NCBI GenBank assembly: GCA_037952775.1
Contig: JBANAY010000003.1
Coordinates: 6,634,001 to 6,698,000 of the forward strand
Length of the DNA: 64,000 bases
Direction of reading: 5' to 3'
Source: Clonostachys chloroleuca
Lineage: Eukaryota; Ascomycota; Sordariomycetes; Hypocreales; Bionectriaceae
Below the pieces are notes generated by a model, which was not told the DNA's origin, made no database searches, and saw nothing but the letters and a program-made list of their open reading frames with translations. The position numbers and the translations under genes are program-made. Positions within the stretch are counted from its first letter, which is position 1. Each line of letters opens with the position of its first letter. Of this stretch, positions 34,564 to 45,869 are shown piece after piece.

Positions 34564-35660
34564 GGTGAATGAACGATGCCCTATGGCACATAAGTTAAGC
34601 TCTACTAGCGAGACAAAATCCGAGAAGTAAACAGGGAAATCCTTTAATATTTTTATATGCTTGCAAGCCTCACTCGCTTAGGTTTTCATCCCTGTCTGGT
34701 ACCCGTAATGCCAAGATCGATCCAGTGGTCTAGCGACAAAGATCCATGAACCTCTGCTATTTTGGGGGCTTTCGGTGTTCATAGAATAGCGAGGAGGTGG
34801 GCTGAACTTAAGCGTATCTTGCAAGGCACCAAGGGGCCAGCCCAACGCGGAATCTCGTGGTTGCAAGACGTTGTATTATCATGCTTTTCTCACGTAACCA
34901 TACCGGAATCCTAAGCGCGTATATCAGCATCCTCTGATTACAAGTATGCGCAGCTTCCACGCCTCTTTCAAAAGATCAAATTCTCGACACGGGGTTAAAG
35001 TATCCTAAATAGCTGTGAATATCTTGGCCCTTCAAGTGACATGATACGTATAGTTAACTGCCGGCTCCTTCTTTACTGGGTTATTCTTCTGTTGAGCAAC
35101 TATAGTGATTTAGAAGAATATATAGGCTCTTCGACATTTACCTAGGTAAAAAGCCTTCTGATATTTACCCGAAGCTGTTCTCCCAAATAGAATGCACAGG
35201 CCACCCGATAGGGGAAGGTAATTCAAGGGGATAGTTCCTCACTGAGAAAAACCACGTGGTGGAAGAAAAAACAATTACGTGAGCTCCAAGACAATTTCTA
35301 GGTCGTTAGGAGCCGCCGACTCTCGTGACCTTTCTAAATAACAGTAGTCGAACTAAAGTCAAATGTACTGCACTATCTTAACGAGACAGGCGTAAATATG
35401 GCTAAAAATTCATCTGGGAGCGATGATGGGCATAGAGTCGGTGCTCAGCCTAGGGTAGGTACATAGTTGGCTCCAAGAGCAAGAGCCACAATATGTAGAC
35501 CCTAGCCACAGTTTAGAGCTCCAGCCACAGAAGGCTCTGACCCCACCAAGCGAGAAATTCGTTGACTTTTTCAAAGCTTCGGGAAATGTTCCTTGATTGA
35601 TCTGCCATTCCACGCGAATCCAACATCCACGCGTTTTCACGGGCTTCACTCCGCGCAGCC
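34564..35660. other. Intergenic
   Basis: About 1.1 kb upstream of RRP41 and of the decayed membrane gene. No gene supported. The last 100 bases before 35661 are the probable RRP41 5' UTR. Confidence 0.5.
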
Positions 35661-36549
35661 ATGCCTCTAGACACGTCTACCTACTCACTGGCGCTCCTGC
35701 GTGTCGATGGCCGTCGCTGGAACGAGCTCCGTCGCTTGCACGCCCAAATCCGCATCCAGGCCGCTGCCGATGGCTCTTCCTACCTCGAGATGGGCAACAC
35801 CAAAGTCATGTGCGTCCTGACCGGTCCCTCAGAGGCCCAGCAGCAGCAGCAGGGACAGCGACGCGGGCAGGCCACCGCAGGTGGAGGTAAAGACGCCGCT
35901 ATCAACGTCAGTATCGTCGTGGCTGGCTTCGCCTCCGTGGACCACAAGAAGCGAGGACGCAATGACAAGTGAGCAGCCTACCTTTGCTACAATTTCCAAA
36001 TTTTCCCTTTCTCTAAGATTGCTAACCGAGACAAGGCGAACCCAAGAGCTTGAGCTTATAATCGCAAAGACGTTTGCCTCGGTCGCCCATACCCATCTCT
36101 TCCCCCACTCGAGCATCTCTCTCGCCCTCCACGTTCTTTCCGCCGACGGTTCCCTCCTCGCTGCCCTCCTGAACGCTGCGACACTCGCGCTCATCGATGC
36201 CGGTATCCCAATGTCGGACTACATTGCCGCATGCACCGCTGGATCTACATCCTCCTACGCAGCCGCTGACGACTCGGCCGATCCCCTCCTCGATCTGAAT
36301 ACACAAGAAGAGCAGGAACTCCCCTTCATTACGGTGGCTACCCTGGGTGAAACCGACCGTGTTGCCGTTCTCAACTGTGAGAGTCGGGTACAGGTCAGCC
36401 GCCTGGAGGGTATGCTTGCTGTCGCTGTCGACGGGTGCAAGGAGGTCAAGCAGCTTCTCGACAAGGCCATCAAAGCCAAGGGCGCTAAGATGATCCGTGA
36501 AGGCGCCGCTGAGAAGAGTGATGCCATGGCTATGGATCTGGATGAGTGA
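35661..36549 (+). CDS. SKI6: Exosome complex subunit RRP41/Ski6 (RNase PH fold)
   Basis: Exons 35661-35968 and 36036-36549 (intron GTGAGC...GCTAAC...CAAG) give 273 residues. It opens with YSLALLRVDGRRWNELRRLHAQI, the standard RRP41 start, followed by DGSSYLEMGNTKVMCVLTGP and, after a Gln-rich insert, NVSIVVAGFAS. Later blocks are SISLALHVLSADGSLLAALLNAATLALIDAGIPMSDYIAA and VLNCESRVQVSRLEGMLAVAVDGC. It is a ring subunit of the RNA exosome, acting in nuclear and cytoplasmic 3'-5' RNA processing; in eukaryotes this subunit has lost phosphorolytic activity and serves structure and RNA threading. Length is slightly above yeast Ski6 because of the Gln/Gly insert. It is the first gene of a compact housekeeping block. 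Confidence 0.95.
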
Positions 36550-36739
36550 AATCGCTACTAGTATGGTAGCTGCACTGCATGTTCGAACGAATGAGTGTGA
36601 TGAGTAAATCAATTGGTAGGTTACATTCCTTTTCTGGCTGCTACGAACACCACATTTTTACGATCTTTTCTTCACCTTATTTAACCGTCCAATTTTCTCA
36701 CACTCATTTTTAGTTAAATATCCCAGTTCCGAATCTGCG

Positions 36740-38258
36740 CTACAGCTCCTCGTGGGTAATCTTCTCGTCGGTCTTGGCCTCTTCGGTCTTAGCCTCCTTC
36801 TCGGATTCTGTAGCTGAAGAGGCAGGCTCGTCCTTCTCTGGCAAATCGACAATCACCTCCTTGGGCAGCTTCTTCTTCTCGCCGTCACCGAGACGGACGG
36901 CATCCAGCCAGGCCTCGACGCTCTGGAGATCAAAGTCTCCCTCGTATTGTTTCCACCACTTTCTCTTGGCATTGACGGCAATGAGCTCGACTTCGTTGGT
37001 AAGACCAAGGGAGGATTTGAGAGAAGAGACGCCTTCAACTTCGCTCGAGAGGGAGAAGAAGGGGAACAGTGGACGGTGGCTCTGGTGGTACTTGGTGTTG
37101 AGCTCAGAAACGGCCTTGAGCACCTTGTCTCCATTCTCGGAGGCTCCGGCTGGGATGTTGACAATAAGACAGGCGGCTGCCTTGCGGTGGAGGCAGTTTT
37201 CGACAAGCTGTTCGTTGGAAGTGATGTGAGGAATAGAAATGATCGTGGACTCGGCCTTAGCGCTTTCGGTGGAGGACGACTCGGCGGTTTCCTCGGACTT
37301 GGTCGACGAGGAAGTTGAAGAGGACTTGGGCACCTCCTTCTCCTTCTTCTCCTTCTTGTCGACCTTGGCCTTGGACTTGGCTGGTGCGGGATCAGGGTTG
37401 GGTTCGCCGGCCTGCTTCAGGAAAGCGACAATGTCCTTCTTGTTGAGCTCGCCTTCGTAAACGATGGGTTCGGCGTCGCTGTCGGCTGGGATGAGGACTA
37501 GTGTAGGGAACTTCTGAATACCATACTTCTCTACCGCCTTGGTCTCCTTGCTGCGAATCTGAGCTACGTTGATGACACCCATGAAGTCAATAGCAACACT
37601 CCTCAAGAGGGCACTGGTAGTTCCCTTCTCCGTGAATAGTATAGCGTCGGGTCCCTCCTTGGCCACAAAGGCCTCGAAATCGGAGTCGGTAAGGCGGGTG
37701 ACGTGGTTGTTGATTTTGTCGGCAACGGCCTGGGCGATGCCATTAGCGGTACGGGGACCCTGGTAATCCTCAACGATGGGCTTGCTGCCTGGTTTCTTGC
37801 CAGGTCGGAAGGTCTTGAGGGTGGGGAAGCCCTGGATGCCGTGGGCGCCGCAGAGGGGCTTGTTGGAGTCTTCGTCGCAGTTGACGGCGACTACCTTGGC
37901 GAGGCCGTCGAGGTCCTTGGCGGCTTTCTCGTAGGCGGGCTTGAGGTTCTGGCAGTGGCCGCACCATGGGGCGTAGAACTCGACAATCTAATTGGAGGGA
38001 AGAGGGGAGCAGGTTAGCCTCTGATTGACCATCGGGCCGTGGTGGGTATTGAATTGAGCTCGGATTGGATTGGGGACATGTTTAGTAGGTAGTAGGCAAT
38101 TGACTTACAGAGGTGTGGTTCGACTTGGCGACAATGCTGTCGAAATTCTTTGCATCGGCCTGGATGACAGGCGAGGACTTGGTGTAGATTCCAGCCTGGA
38201 CTGCGGGGACCGACACAAGCGCAGCCGCGAGGGCTGTGATGAGGGACTGTTGATGCAT
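36740..38258 (-). CDS. ER protein disulfide isomerase (MPD1/PDIA6-like)
   Basis: Exons 38258-38109 and 37987-36740 (intron GTAAGT...AATTAG) give 465 residues. A signal peptide covers about residues 1-22 (ALAAALVSVPAVQA). The first thioredoxin domain has EFYAPWCGHCQNLKPAYEKAA with the redox CGHC at 59-62 and cis-Pro in GFPTLKTF. A second thioredoxin-like domain at about 150-265 (KYGIQKFPTLVLIPADSD) has no CXXC. A Lys/Ser/Glu-rich linker follows, then another alpha-beta domain, and an acidic tail ending THEEL, an HDEL-like ER-retention signal. It should form or rearrange disulfides in secreted proteins; the Cys-rich secreted proteins in this window are the type of client it handles. It is convergent with RRP41 (190 bases apart) and divergent from VTA1. 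Confidence 0.92.
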
Positions 38259-38866
38259 GGGTAGGTGGTGATGTTTAACTTTAGTGGTGGGTGCTTTTGG
38301 GGAAAGAAAATCAGCTGGGCTGGAGTGATCGACCCAGGATAAATAAATACGCAGTGCCCAATGTCAATCAGGACGTAAAGACAGGTGTCAATAGAAACAA
38401 AGAGGCCACCGTGAAGGTTGTCGGGAAAACAGGCCGAGGGGGTGGTAGCCAGGGAAAAAGGCCACGCTGGAAGAATGAAACAGCAGCTGCTGGCTTCAAC
38501 GTGAGGCGAGGCAAGCTCAGCGCCTGGAACTTTAGTTGCCCGGCCGCTTTTGCTGTTCCTGTCACACTGCGCTGCCCGCTGTGGCGCGAGCTGGAGCGGG
38601 GCAGAGACTGTGGCGTATGTAGTGAGCACCAGCCACAGGACGCCATCACCAGCTGCCAGGATGAATGATTTTAGCTTGTGGCGACCTGCGGGGTGCGTCA
38701 TTCTGCCTGGGTGCTCGTGCCCGGTGCGAGCTGCCTAGGAAACACCTCTCCCGCTTCCATATATCATTCTCATTGCATCGCAGTCCTCGGGCCCGCGCCA
38801 TACAGCTTCCAATTCTCCCACCACTGCTGCCACCGACTGCCAGTCTTTGGCGGGTGCATCGCAACG
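38259..38866. promoter_or_regulatory. Divergent promoter between PDI and VTA1 genes
   Basis: About 610 bases separate the two divergent starts. An ER-stress element was looked for but none was clear. A tgtggcgtatgtag-like stretch and GC-rich patches near 38520-38600 have no assigned role. Confidence 0.45.
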
Positions 38867-40151
38867 ATGGTTCAGCCACTTCCCGCCTCCCTCAAGATCC
38901 CCGAGGTCTATCGCTTCGTCAATCGCGCCAACCAGCTGCGCAATATCAAGCCTGCCATTGCCTACTGGTGTTCGTCGCATCTCGATCCCCCTGGTCGCCT
39001 GTAATATTCTTTGACTGACAACTCTCTTCTGTTTAGGCGAGTACCATGCCGTGAACCAGATCGTTGCCAAGGGCATCCACACGAGCGACGACGACGCATA
39101 CGCCTACACCAAGCATTTGCTTGAGAGCCTCGAGAAGACCAAGACCGAACACCCTGACGATGACTCCATTGTCGACAACGATGCCGCCCAGGCCTATGTC
39201 GAGATGTTTGCCCAGGAGACCCTCGATCGGGCTGGGCGAACCATGCGCGCCAACAGCGTCACGAGGACCACTGCGGACACGTTTGAAGCTGCTGCGACCT
39301 TCTTCGACCTCCTCAGCGAGTGGGGAGAAATCGAGCCAGAGGTTACGCAGAAGATCAAGTACGCCAAATACCACGCGGCGCGCATCCTCAAGGCGATTCG
39401 GGAGGGACGTGATCCGAACGAATCCAATCCCAAGGAGAAGCCAGCGGAGGAGGACGTGCTGGACGAGACCCTGATGCAGGATATTGTGCCAACAGGAACT
39501 GCTCCCCAGCCTGTGTCTGTGCAAGATGTGCCTGATGCCGGCGAGCCGTCGCCGCTTGAGCCGTCGCCACCTGCACAGCAAACCGCCTCAGTCTCAGATG
39601 GATACTTCCCTCCCGTCCCTTCGAATATTCCTGCCGACCTGGCCAGCCCATCAGCCCCAACCGCGACACCTCCACCCCAAGGTCCTCCTTTAGATCGAAT
39701 TGCGCCCAACCCCTCGCCTCATGCACCTCCTGCGGTCCCCTCGCAATTTGCGCCAAAGTCACCATCCGTGCCACACTCAGAGCCAACTGCACCTCCGTTA
39801 TGGTCCACGACGGCTTCCACGCCGTCAAATCCTTCTGTTCCACCTCCAATCCCCAGTCCTCAACAAGCTCCATTTATCCCACAGCAACCTCTTGTATTTC
39901 CTCAACAACCTGCGGCTTTCTCTCAACCATCACAGCCTCCCTTTGTCCCCGCGAACCCCACAACCTTTTCGCCCATTCCCCCTCCTCAACCACCAGTAGC
40001 TCCTGCGCCAGCCCCTGCTGCAGTCCACTACAAGGACATTAATCAAGCCCAAAAGCACGCCAAGTTTGCCATATCGGCTCTCAACTTCGATGATGTGCCC
40101 ACTGCTGTCGCCGAGCTGCGCAAAGCACTCGCTGCGCTAGGGACGCAGTAG
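38867..40151 (+). CDS. VTA1: Vacuolar sorting protein VTA1 (LIP5 homologue)
   Basis: Exons 38867-38969 and 39037-40151 (intron GTTCGT...TTTAG) give 405 residues. The N-terminal MIT-like region holds PLPASLKIPEVYRFVNRANQLRN and, across the intron, YWCEYHAVNQIVAKG; VDNDAAQAYVEMFAQETLDRAGR and TADTFEAAATFFDLLSEWG follow, as in the Vta1 N-terminal domain. A 200-residue Pro-rich low-complexity linker leads to the C-terminal Vta1/callose-synthase dimer domain (DINQAQKHAKFAISALNFDDVPTAVAELRKAL). In yeast and man this protein dimerises, binds the AAA ATPase Vps4 and stimulates ESCRT-III disassembly at multivesicular endosomes. The short first exon is required for the conserved N-terminus. Confidence 0.95.
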
Positions 40152-40793
40152 TTGACTGGAACTCGAGAGGAATCACTTGTTTATATAGTAATACCACTAG
40201 CCGGCCTGATATATATTATATTTCCCTCATTTAAGTTATTAAGCTAGATATGATATCATCTAACCTATCTGACTGAACCGCCCATGCAATATGATGCTGA
40301 AGATGTTCTGTTGTGGTGGTTAAGAACAGTAGTGAAGAGGGCGGGACGAGAGGCCATACATAATCAATTGAGCCCAACAGTGCCAAATATGTGTCGAACT
40401 TTGACTACCCAAAGTCTCTGAACAAAGGACTGATTGGTGTCGTCTATATGATTTCTTAAGAGATCTTGTGTCCCAGGAGGCGTTCAGACAACATGTACGA
40501 TGACTGCCATCCTAGCATATCTAGCACTTGAATCTGACAGGAGAATTCAACTCAAATGACATAACAGAGATAAAACTGGAAACGAAATCAAGGACAAGAT
40601 CTTGGACTCTGTTTGTATTTCTATCTGCTTAGATGACAAGTAAAAAAAAATGATACTAAGCAAACACACATTTATTCCTTCAACTTGTTACCTCGCACCC
40701 AACATGCGTCGACTCTGAGGGGCGAATTCAACGTAAACTCTTAGATATTTAACAAAGTGCGAATGCGGAAAATCTGTCGGACCAAAGTGCACT
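40152..40793. other. Convergent intergenic region
   Basis: About 640 AT-rich bases between VTA1 and the cysteine-repeat gene, expected to hold both 3' UTRs. Nothing else seen. Confidence 0.5.
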
Positions 40794-41393
40794 CTAGTAA
40801 CCCTTCTTCTTGCAGTAGTTGTAAAGAGCAGGCATTTGCCTTGGAGAATCGGACTTGCAAAGCTGCTCGTCATTTTGACGAGACTCAAGGTGTCCCGCCT
40901 CTTGGCAGGCCACAGCGAGAGCGGGAATGTATTGGGGAGCTTCAGTCTTGCAAAGCTCCTCGATGCCTTCCTCCGCCACCTGGCGAGCTCCGAGGCCATC
41001 GAGGCGGTCCTGGTCCTTGCATGCTTGAGCAAGACCGGGGATGTACTTGGGCGCGTCGGACATGCAGAGCTCCTCGATCCCCTCTTCAATCATCTGACGG
41101 GAGTCGAGATGGCCCTCATCTTGGCAGGCTTTAGCAAGGCCGGGGATGTATTTGGGAGCTTCGGACTTGCAAAGCTCCTCGATGCCTTCTTCGGTAACCT
41201 GACGGGAGGCGAGGTGTCCTCCCTTCTTGCAGGCCGCAGCAAGAGCAGGGACGTATATCGGAGCTGGGCTCTTGCAGAGCTCTGCGATTCCTTCTTCTGT
41301 GACTTGACGGGATGCGAGAGACCCTGATGTGATTTGAGGAGCGGCGAGTCCGCCTGCTACCAAGAAACAAGGGATGGAAGACGAGAACTTCAT
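40794..41393 (-). CDS. Small secreted protein of five two-cysteine repeats
   Basis: One exon, 199 residues, start at the first ATG. A signal peptide is visible (SSSIPCFLVAGGLAA), probably cut near residue 18. The rest is five tandem units of about 30-38 residues following the pattern SRQVTEEGIEELCKSEAPKY-IPGLAKACQDEGHL, each with two Cys spaced C-x14-C in units 1-4. Unit 1 has LCKSPAPIYVPALAAAC, unit 5 is shortened (RQNDEQLCKSDSPRQMPALYNYC). Each unit looks like a small helical hairpin closed by one disulfide. The boundaries carry Ser/Ala-Arg-Gln. I know no named family. Size, Cys content and secretion fit an effector-like or cell-wall protein; peptide release from the repeats is an alternative. 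A TATA-like element lies about 110 bases upstream. Confidence 0.85.
   Translation of the reverse strand: MKFSSSIPCFLVAGGLAAPQITSGSLASRQVTEEGIAELCKSPAPIYVPALAAACKKGGHLASRQVTEEGIEELCKSEAPKYIPGLAKACQDEGHLDSRQMIEEGIEELCMSDAPKYIPGLAQACKDQDRLDGLGARQVAEEGIEELCKTEAPQYIPALAVACQEAGHLESRQNDEQLCKSDSPRQMPALYNYCKKKGY
40810..41325 (-). repeat. Intragenic tandem repeats of the two-cysteine protein
   Basis: Five imperfect units of about 105 bases within the coding region. The DNA of neighbouring units differs at many third positions while the encoded EEGIEELCKS core is kept, so the array is old and held at the protein level. Confidence 0.75.
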
Positions 41394-42911
41394 CGTGAGT
41401 ATGTAAAGTTTGGAAGGCTGGTGTGTTGTGGCTTGAAGATCGGTGTGCGTAAGGTGATAGAAAGATGAGATGGATGGGATTTTGTTTTCTGTGGGAACTT
41501 AGGATATTTTATATCCTCATTGAATCCTTTATATTTTCAAGCGCGAGAATAATGCCTATTAGGCTGGATTCAGGTAAACAGGAAGGCGTCATCATGTCTG
41601 ACAAGGAGTGGCTGACGCGAAACAAACATGACAGAACTGTCTCAACTTCAAGACCTATGGTCCGGCTGGGGTAAGCCGTAACTTATCGAGAGGATGGGAT
41701 CGCACGATGTATAAACTGTAAACTCATTCCAATTGACCCAGGGGAAATGGGGAACAAGGAATCCTCAGACAGCTGCGGCTGGAAGCTGAGAGACATTCGC
41801 AGGTCATGCTACAAATTAGGCATAAACCTCGAACTGAGTGAGACCTTTCCGGTACCATCGCCGTGGTTCGGTGCTACTTTCTAGGTTGATCAACGTAAGT
41901 GAGGTGTTGTTTAATTAGAACCGTGAAGGGTCCGCTGTGTCTGGGATGGGTAGGCCAGTGCGCCGATTCCAACATCCATGACCTCAACTTTATTTATGGA
42001 ACATTCTGAGGACAGCATGACTCTCTGGTATATCTCCTGTCTACGTCTGGTAATCTGTGAAACTGATACTCTTGGTGGCATTTTCACTGCTGCCCACAAG
42101 CTCCGATAAAGAGCACAAACGCTGATAATTCTTGATAAATCAGGAATATTTTACAAGACCCTTCGTTTAGTATTCTTCATTGTCTAGGGATAGAATAATT
42201 TACTTGGCAGACTAGCCGACAAAGGTTGTTGAGACGATACAGCGCAGAAATGAAGCACCATTGCCCTCGTCGGGCTTGTTGAACCCATTTCTACTTTTGT
42301 TATAATAGTCAAGGGCCACCTATTATTAGTTCGTTACTAACTATTCAATACTGAAAGTATTCCATTCAAATGGCCAATTAGCTGGTTGCAGAAGATAGAA
42401 CCCTCGAACTACGTACTAACACTCAACCATCAGATATCCCCATTAATGTACGCATAAGAAGACCATTCACCTTGATAGAAATGCAGTGCTGCTCAGCGAC
42501 TCACTGACACCGTGACCGCCCTCTCGGTCTCTGTAAAACAACACGGGCGCTCCTACTTCTTGGAGCCGTGCGGTTGCTTTCCTCGCATGCTCAGCCGTTA
42601 CTCGGTCATTTGTCGTAGAGACTGTGATGAGAAACGGAGGGTATGTAACACTCTTCCTTCCAAAGAACCGGAGTCGGATCAGGGTGGCTATATTCATTTG
42701 TAATGAGTTTAGAGGTCACATACGGTTGAAAACCAGGAGTGAGAAGAGAAAATGTTTTTAATTTGTACATATATACTGAAATCATGTTCCCGAGCCACAT
42801 GGCGCTTTATAATGATATTCTATGATGATGTGTTCGGTCGTGTATAATATGCAGCTAATAAAACAACAAGCAGACGATTTTAGTCTACCTTTTTGTGTGG
42901 ATATCTCGCGT
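41394..42911. other. Intergenic
   Basis: About 1.5 kb, AT-rich, holding the promoter of the cysteine-repeat gene and the 3' flank of the seven-helix protein gene. Short frames only, none recognised. Confidence 0.5.
41504..41513 (-). promoter_or_regulatory. TATA-like element of the two-cysteine repeat gene
   Basis: On the minus strand the sequence reads tataaaatat, about 110 bases before the ATG at 41393. Position fits a TATA box of a strongly or conditionally expressed secreted-protein gene. Confidence 0.45.
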
Positions 42912-44268
42912 TTAATCTAGCAATCCTTCTGATGCGGATGATCGTCGCCGGCTCGACGAGACGTCATCCCGGGAAGGTCCTGCCTTGTTGGGAGGAGTTG
43001 CTTCGATGTGAACCGAATAGGAGTGGCCCTCTCGGAAGGATAGAGAACCGTCTTTGAAGGACATCGATGAGTCTGTGTTGGCACGGCTAAGCCGCGGAGT
43101 AGCGACTACCGGGGGCGATGGTGCCCGTACATTGGTCAGCTCAACTGTCTTGGTGACGGTGGCCCAAGGTTTTTGCACACTTTCTTCTTTCACAGTAGCA
43201 AGTGTCGAATTGGTATCTCTGTTCCCACTGAATCCTCGGGTGTGGGAGGGAGATGGGTTGGGCGTTTGGATCTTGCCGCTCGACTTGGCAATCTTTGCAA
43301 TTAGGGTGGCCATCGACATCTCGATGTTGAGTTTGACGATATAAGCCAGTGGGTGGAATTGCATATACCTATATGCGATGATTAGAGACATGTGTTATAG
43401 GTGAGATCGCATATCCGGCAAAGGCTTTGACCTACACAAACGTATTTCTCAGGCTCATCATGCTAATAATAAGGATATCCATGCTGAGGGAGAAGCCGAT
43501 GATGAGCATATTGAACCGGACAAGATTGTTGTACTTTTGAAGGCCATTGTCCACCAAGTTTTTCTTGACAATCCGGATAAAAAGAATGTTAAGAAAGCCA
43601 TCCACAAGGAGGTATATGATCTTTTCGGTGCGATCCCAATACTCGTTAATATGGACGTACTCATCGGAAATCTGCAGCCGCGCAGGGATCCATATGCAGT
43701 AGACCGTGATATTGATGGCGGTGATAAGAGCGGCTACTCCCCATTTCAGTCGATTGATCTTGACTTTGTCCCTCCATAGAATTGCGCATCGGTTGATGAT
43801 GATCTGAAGCAGAAATTGTACTTGGAGAGCCCATGTTGTTACTTGAGATCATCGTTAGTAAGCTGAGAAGTAAAAGATAGATAATCGGTAGCATTTGATG
43901 AGCCGAAACTTACAAATGCAAAAATAGAAAGCAAAGCTACATCGTAGTTAGTTTGATGAAAGTTGAGAATCAGAGAGGAGCAGATGCTCTATAGGATCTC
44001 ACCTAGGAGGGATCGCTCCCAGCAAATACATGAAGCATATGATACCGAAAGCCAAGCAGACGGCTATTTCTCCCCAAATCATGATGACATAAGGGTTGGC
44101 TACTCCCCGCCAACCGCGCCGCCGAATGACGCTCGCTGTCTGAACGATGGCCGTCCATGATGCCAACCAACCAATTCCCAGAGTGAAGCCCCACGCGAGG
44201 GATGCAATAACGAGATCTTCCTGGGTCACCGGTTCAGGAACATATCGATCGGGTATTAGGGTGATCAT
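42912..44268 (-). CDS. Seven-helix integral membrane protein with long cytosolic tail
   Basis: Exons 44268-44003, 43936-43914, 43841-43436 and 43368-42912 give 383 residues; the second exon is only 23 nt. All donors (GTGAGA, GTAAGT, GTAACA-free acceptor side CTCAAG, GTAGGT) and branch points (CTAAC, CTAAC, CTAAT) agree. Seven hydrophobic segments follow: IASLAWGFTLGIGWLASWTA, VIMIWGEIAVCLAFGIICFM, FAFYFCILTTWALQVQFLLQ, WGVAALITAINITVYCIWIP, IIYLLVDGFLNILFIRIV, FNMLIIGFSLSMDILIISMM and QFHPLAYIVKLNIEMSMATL. After helix 7 comes a 110-residue tail rich in Ser, Thr and basic residues. The short external N-terminus and this tail give it a receptor-like outline; it resembles uncharacterised fungal membrane proteins ending helix 7 in FHPLAYIVKLNIEMSMA. 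It is not a recognisable pheromone receptor (Ste2/Ste3) and has no CFEM domain. Confidence 0.82.
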
Positions 44269-45869
44269 TCCGACGCGCTCTGTGAGGAAAAGAGTCCTAT
44301 AGCATCATGGGGAGGAGCGGTGAAGAGAGCAAGTTTGAGACAGGAAATCTGAGAAGTTTGAAAGAAACCATATGAAAAGGAATGGCAGAGGCAAAAAATC
44401 CTGGAACCGGCAGTCTGCTTTGGTTATAGCGTTGAGAGGATGACGAGCATCCCCTTCTAGCGGCCGCGCGAAATCCCGGAGGTGGTGCGGAGGTGGTGCC
44501 CAAACTTCTGTAGCCCAAACCTTGCTTGTGATGTGTTGATGTAAGTATCGATCACTTAGGTAAGAAGCCGAGGAGGCGTTCCATGCCATGACTAAGGGAT
44601 CGTTTCGCTTGGATGTGCTCAAAATACCTACATATATATATTCTCTGCCGAAAATGCCCTGCTCCTATGACTAATACACATGTCTCATGCGAACGAATCA
44701 CTTTATCTACCGACGTTGAATATGAGCAAAAACAATCATTCCATCGAGTTAGAGTTTGCACCCAGGCCCAGAGTAGAGCATCAAATGTCTTCTCAGGGGT
44801 GGATATCTTGAGACGCGGAACATCGATCGGCCCCCCCATGTGGCTGAAGTCAAATATCTGGGGCCGGATTAGATACCCAAACAGCCGGTAGCCCAACAGC
44901 CATATAGAGTCTCTGTTGCCGTATACCCGCTCCTAGTGACTGCCGTTGCACCCACGTTGCCACGCCTGGCTCATGGGATGGTAGGTGGACGGGGGCCCGA
45001 GCTTGGAGGTTTATTCAAGACCTGGACCTCCATCGTCATCGGCTATACTTCCGAACCTGCCGCCACGAGCCCTTGATTTCTAGCTGAATAACTAGAAGCA
45101 GTAGAAGATAGCTAGAAGGTCCCGAGTCATTGCAAGTTAGCTAATGCCAGCCCGTTGAACCATGATCCCACGGCTCATCGTCCACTAGCTCGTGATTCTT
45201 CGATTGTGGGGAAATGACCTGATGAATTATCCTGCTTGACTCGCCGGACTTGATGAAAGGGTTGTGTTATGACAAGGGAATTGGAGGATTTACTCCCCCA
45301 TGCACGTCTATACAGAGTTTGGCAAGTGTTTTGCGAGGGCAGAACGCCTGATTACTTATTCCCGTAGCTATATCCCCCATCCGGATTTTCTTTAACAAGG
45401 TAGAATAAAGGAATGATTTAACATGTGATTGTTTTGATGGTGGGACCCATCATCAAATAGGCCAATGACGAGTTACTGTGATCTTTAGATTGACTCCATC
45501 AACAACCCACCAGTTGCCAAAATGTTGTATAAGACCATTTTTTTCTTGATTTGTAAGAGGCCTTTGCCCCTGTTAGGGGATTCAGATCACGGAAGAAAAG
45601 GCATCAAGAGGTTATTCAGGGAGTGTGTGTGTATTATCTAAACTCGCATGCTTCGTTAAGGAAAGTCTAGCCAATTACAACAGATGCAAAAAGGGGGCGC
45701 AGTCAACCAAGCAAGCAGCCAGAGACTGAACCTGCTTGGTGAAGCGCAAGAGAAGAGAAGTATTAATGCCAAACTAAAATGCAGAAAATCAAATGTCATC
45801 CATGGCCGTCATCATGAAAACCTCTTCAACCGAGAGGCATCTCTAAAGGAAGTCCTCCTATATGCTTTC
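44269..45869. other. Intergenic
   Basis: About 1.6 kb between the seven-helix gene start and the stop of the repeat precursor gene. No coding content recognised. Confidence 0.5.

Noticed and set aside
34800..34830. gctgaacttaagc word like the start of large-subunit rRNA
   Set aside because: Similarity ends after 13 bases; no further rRNA sequence follows.
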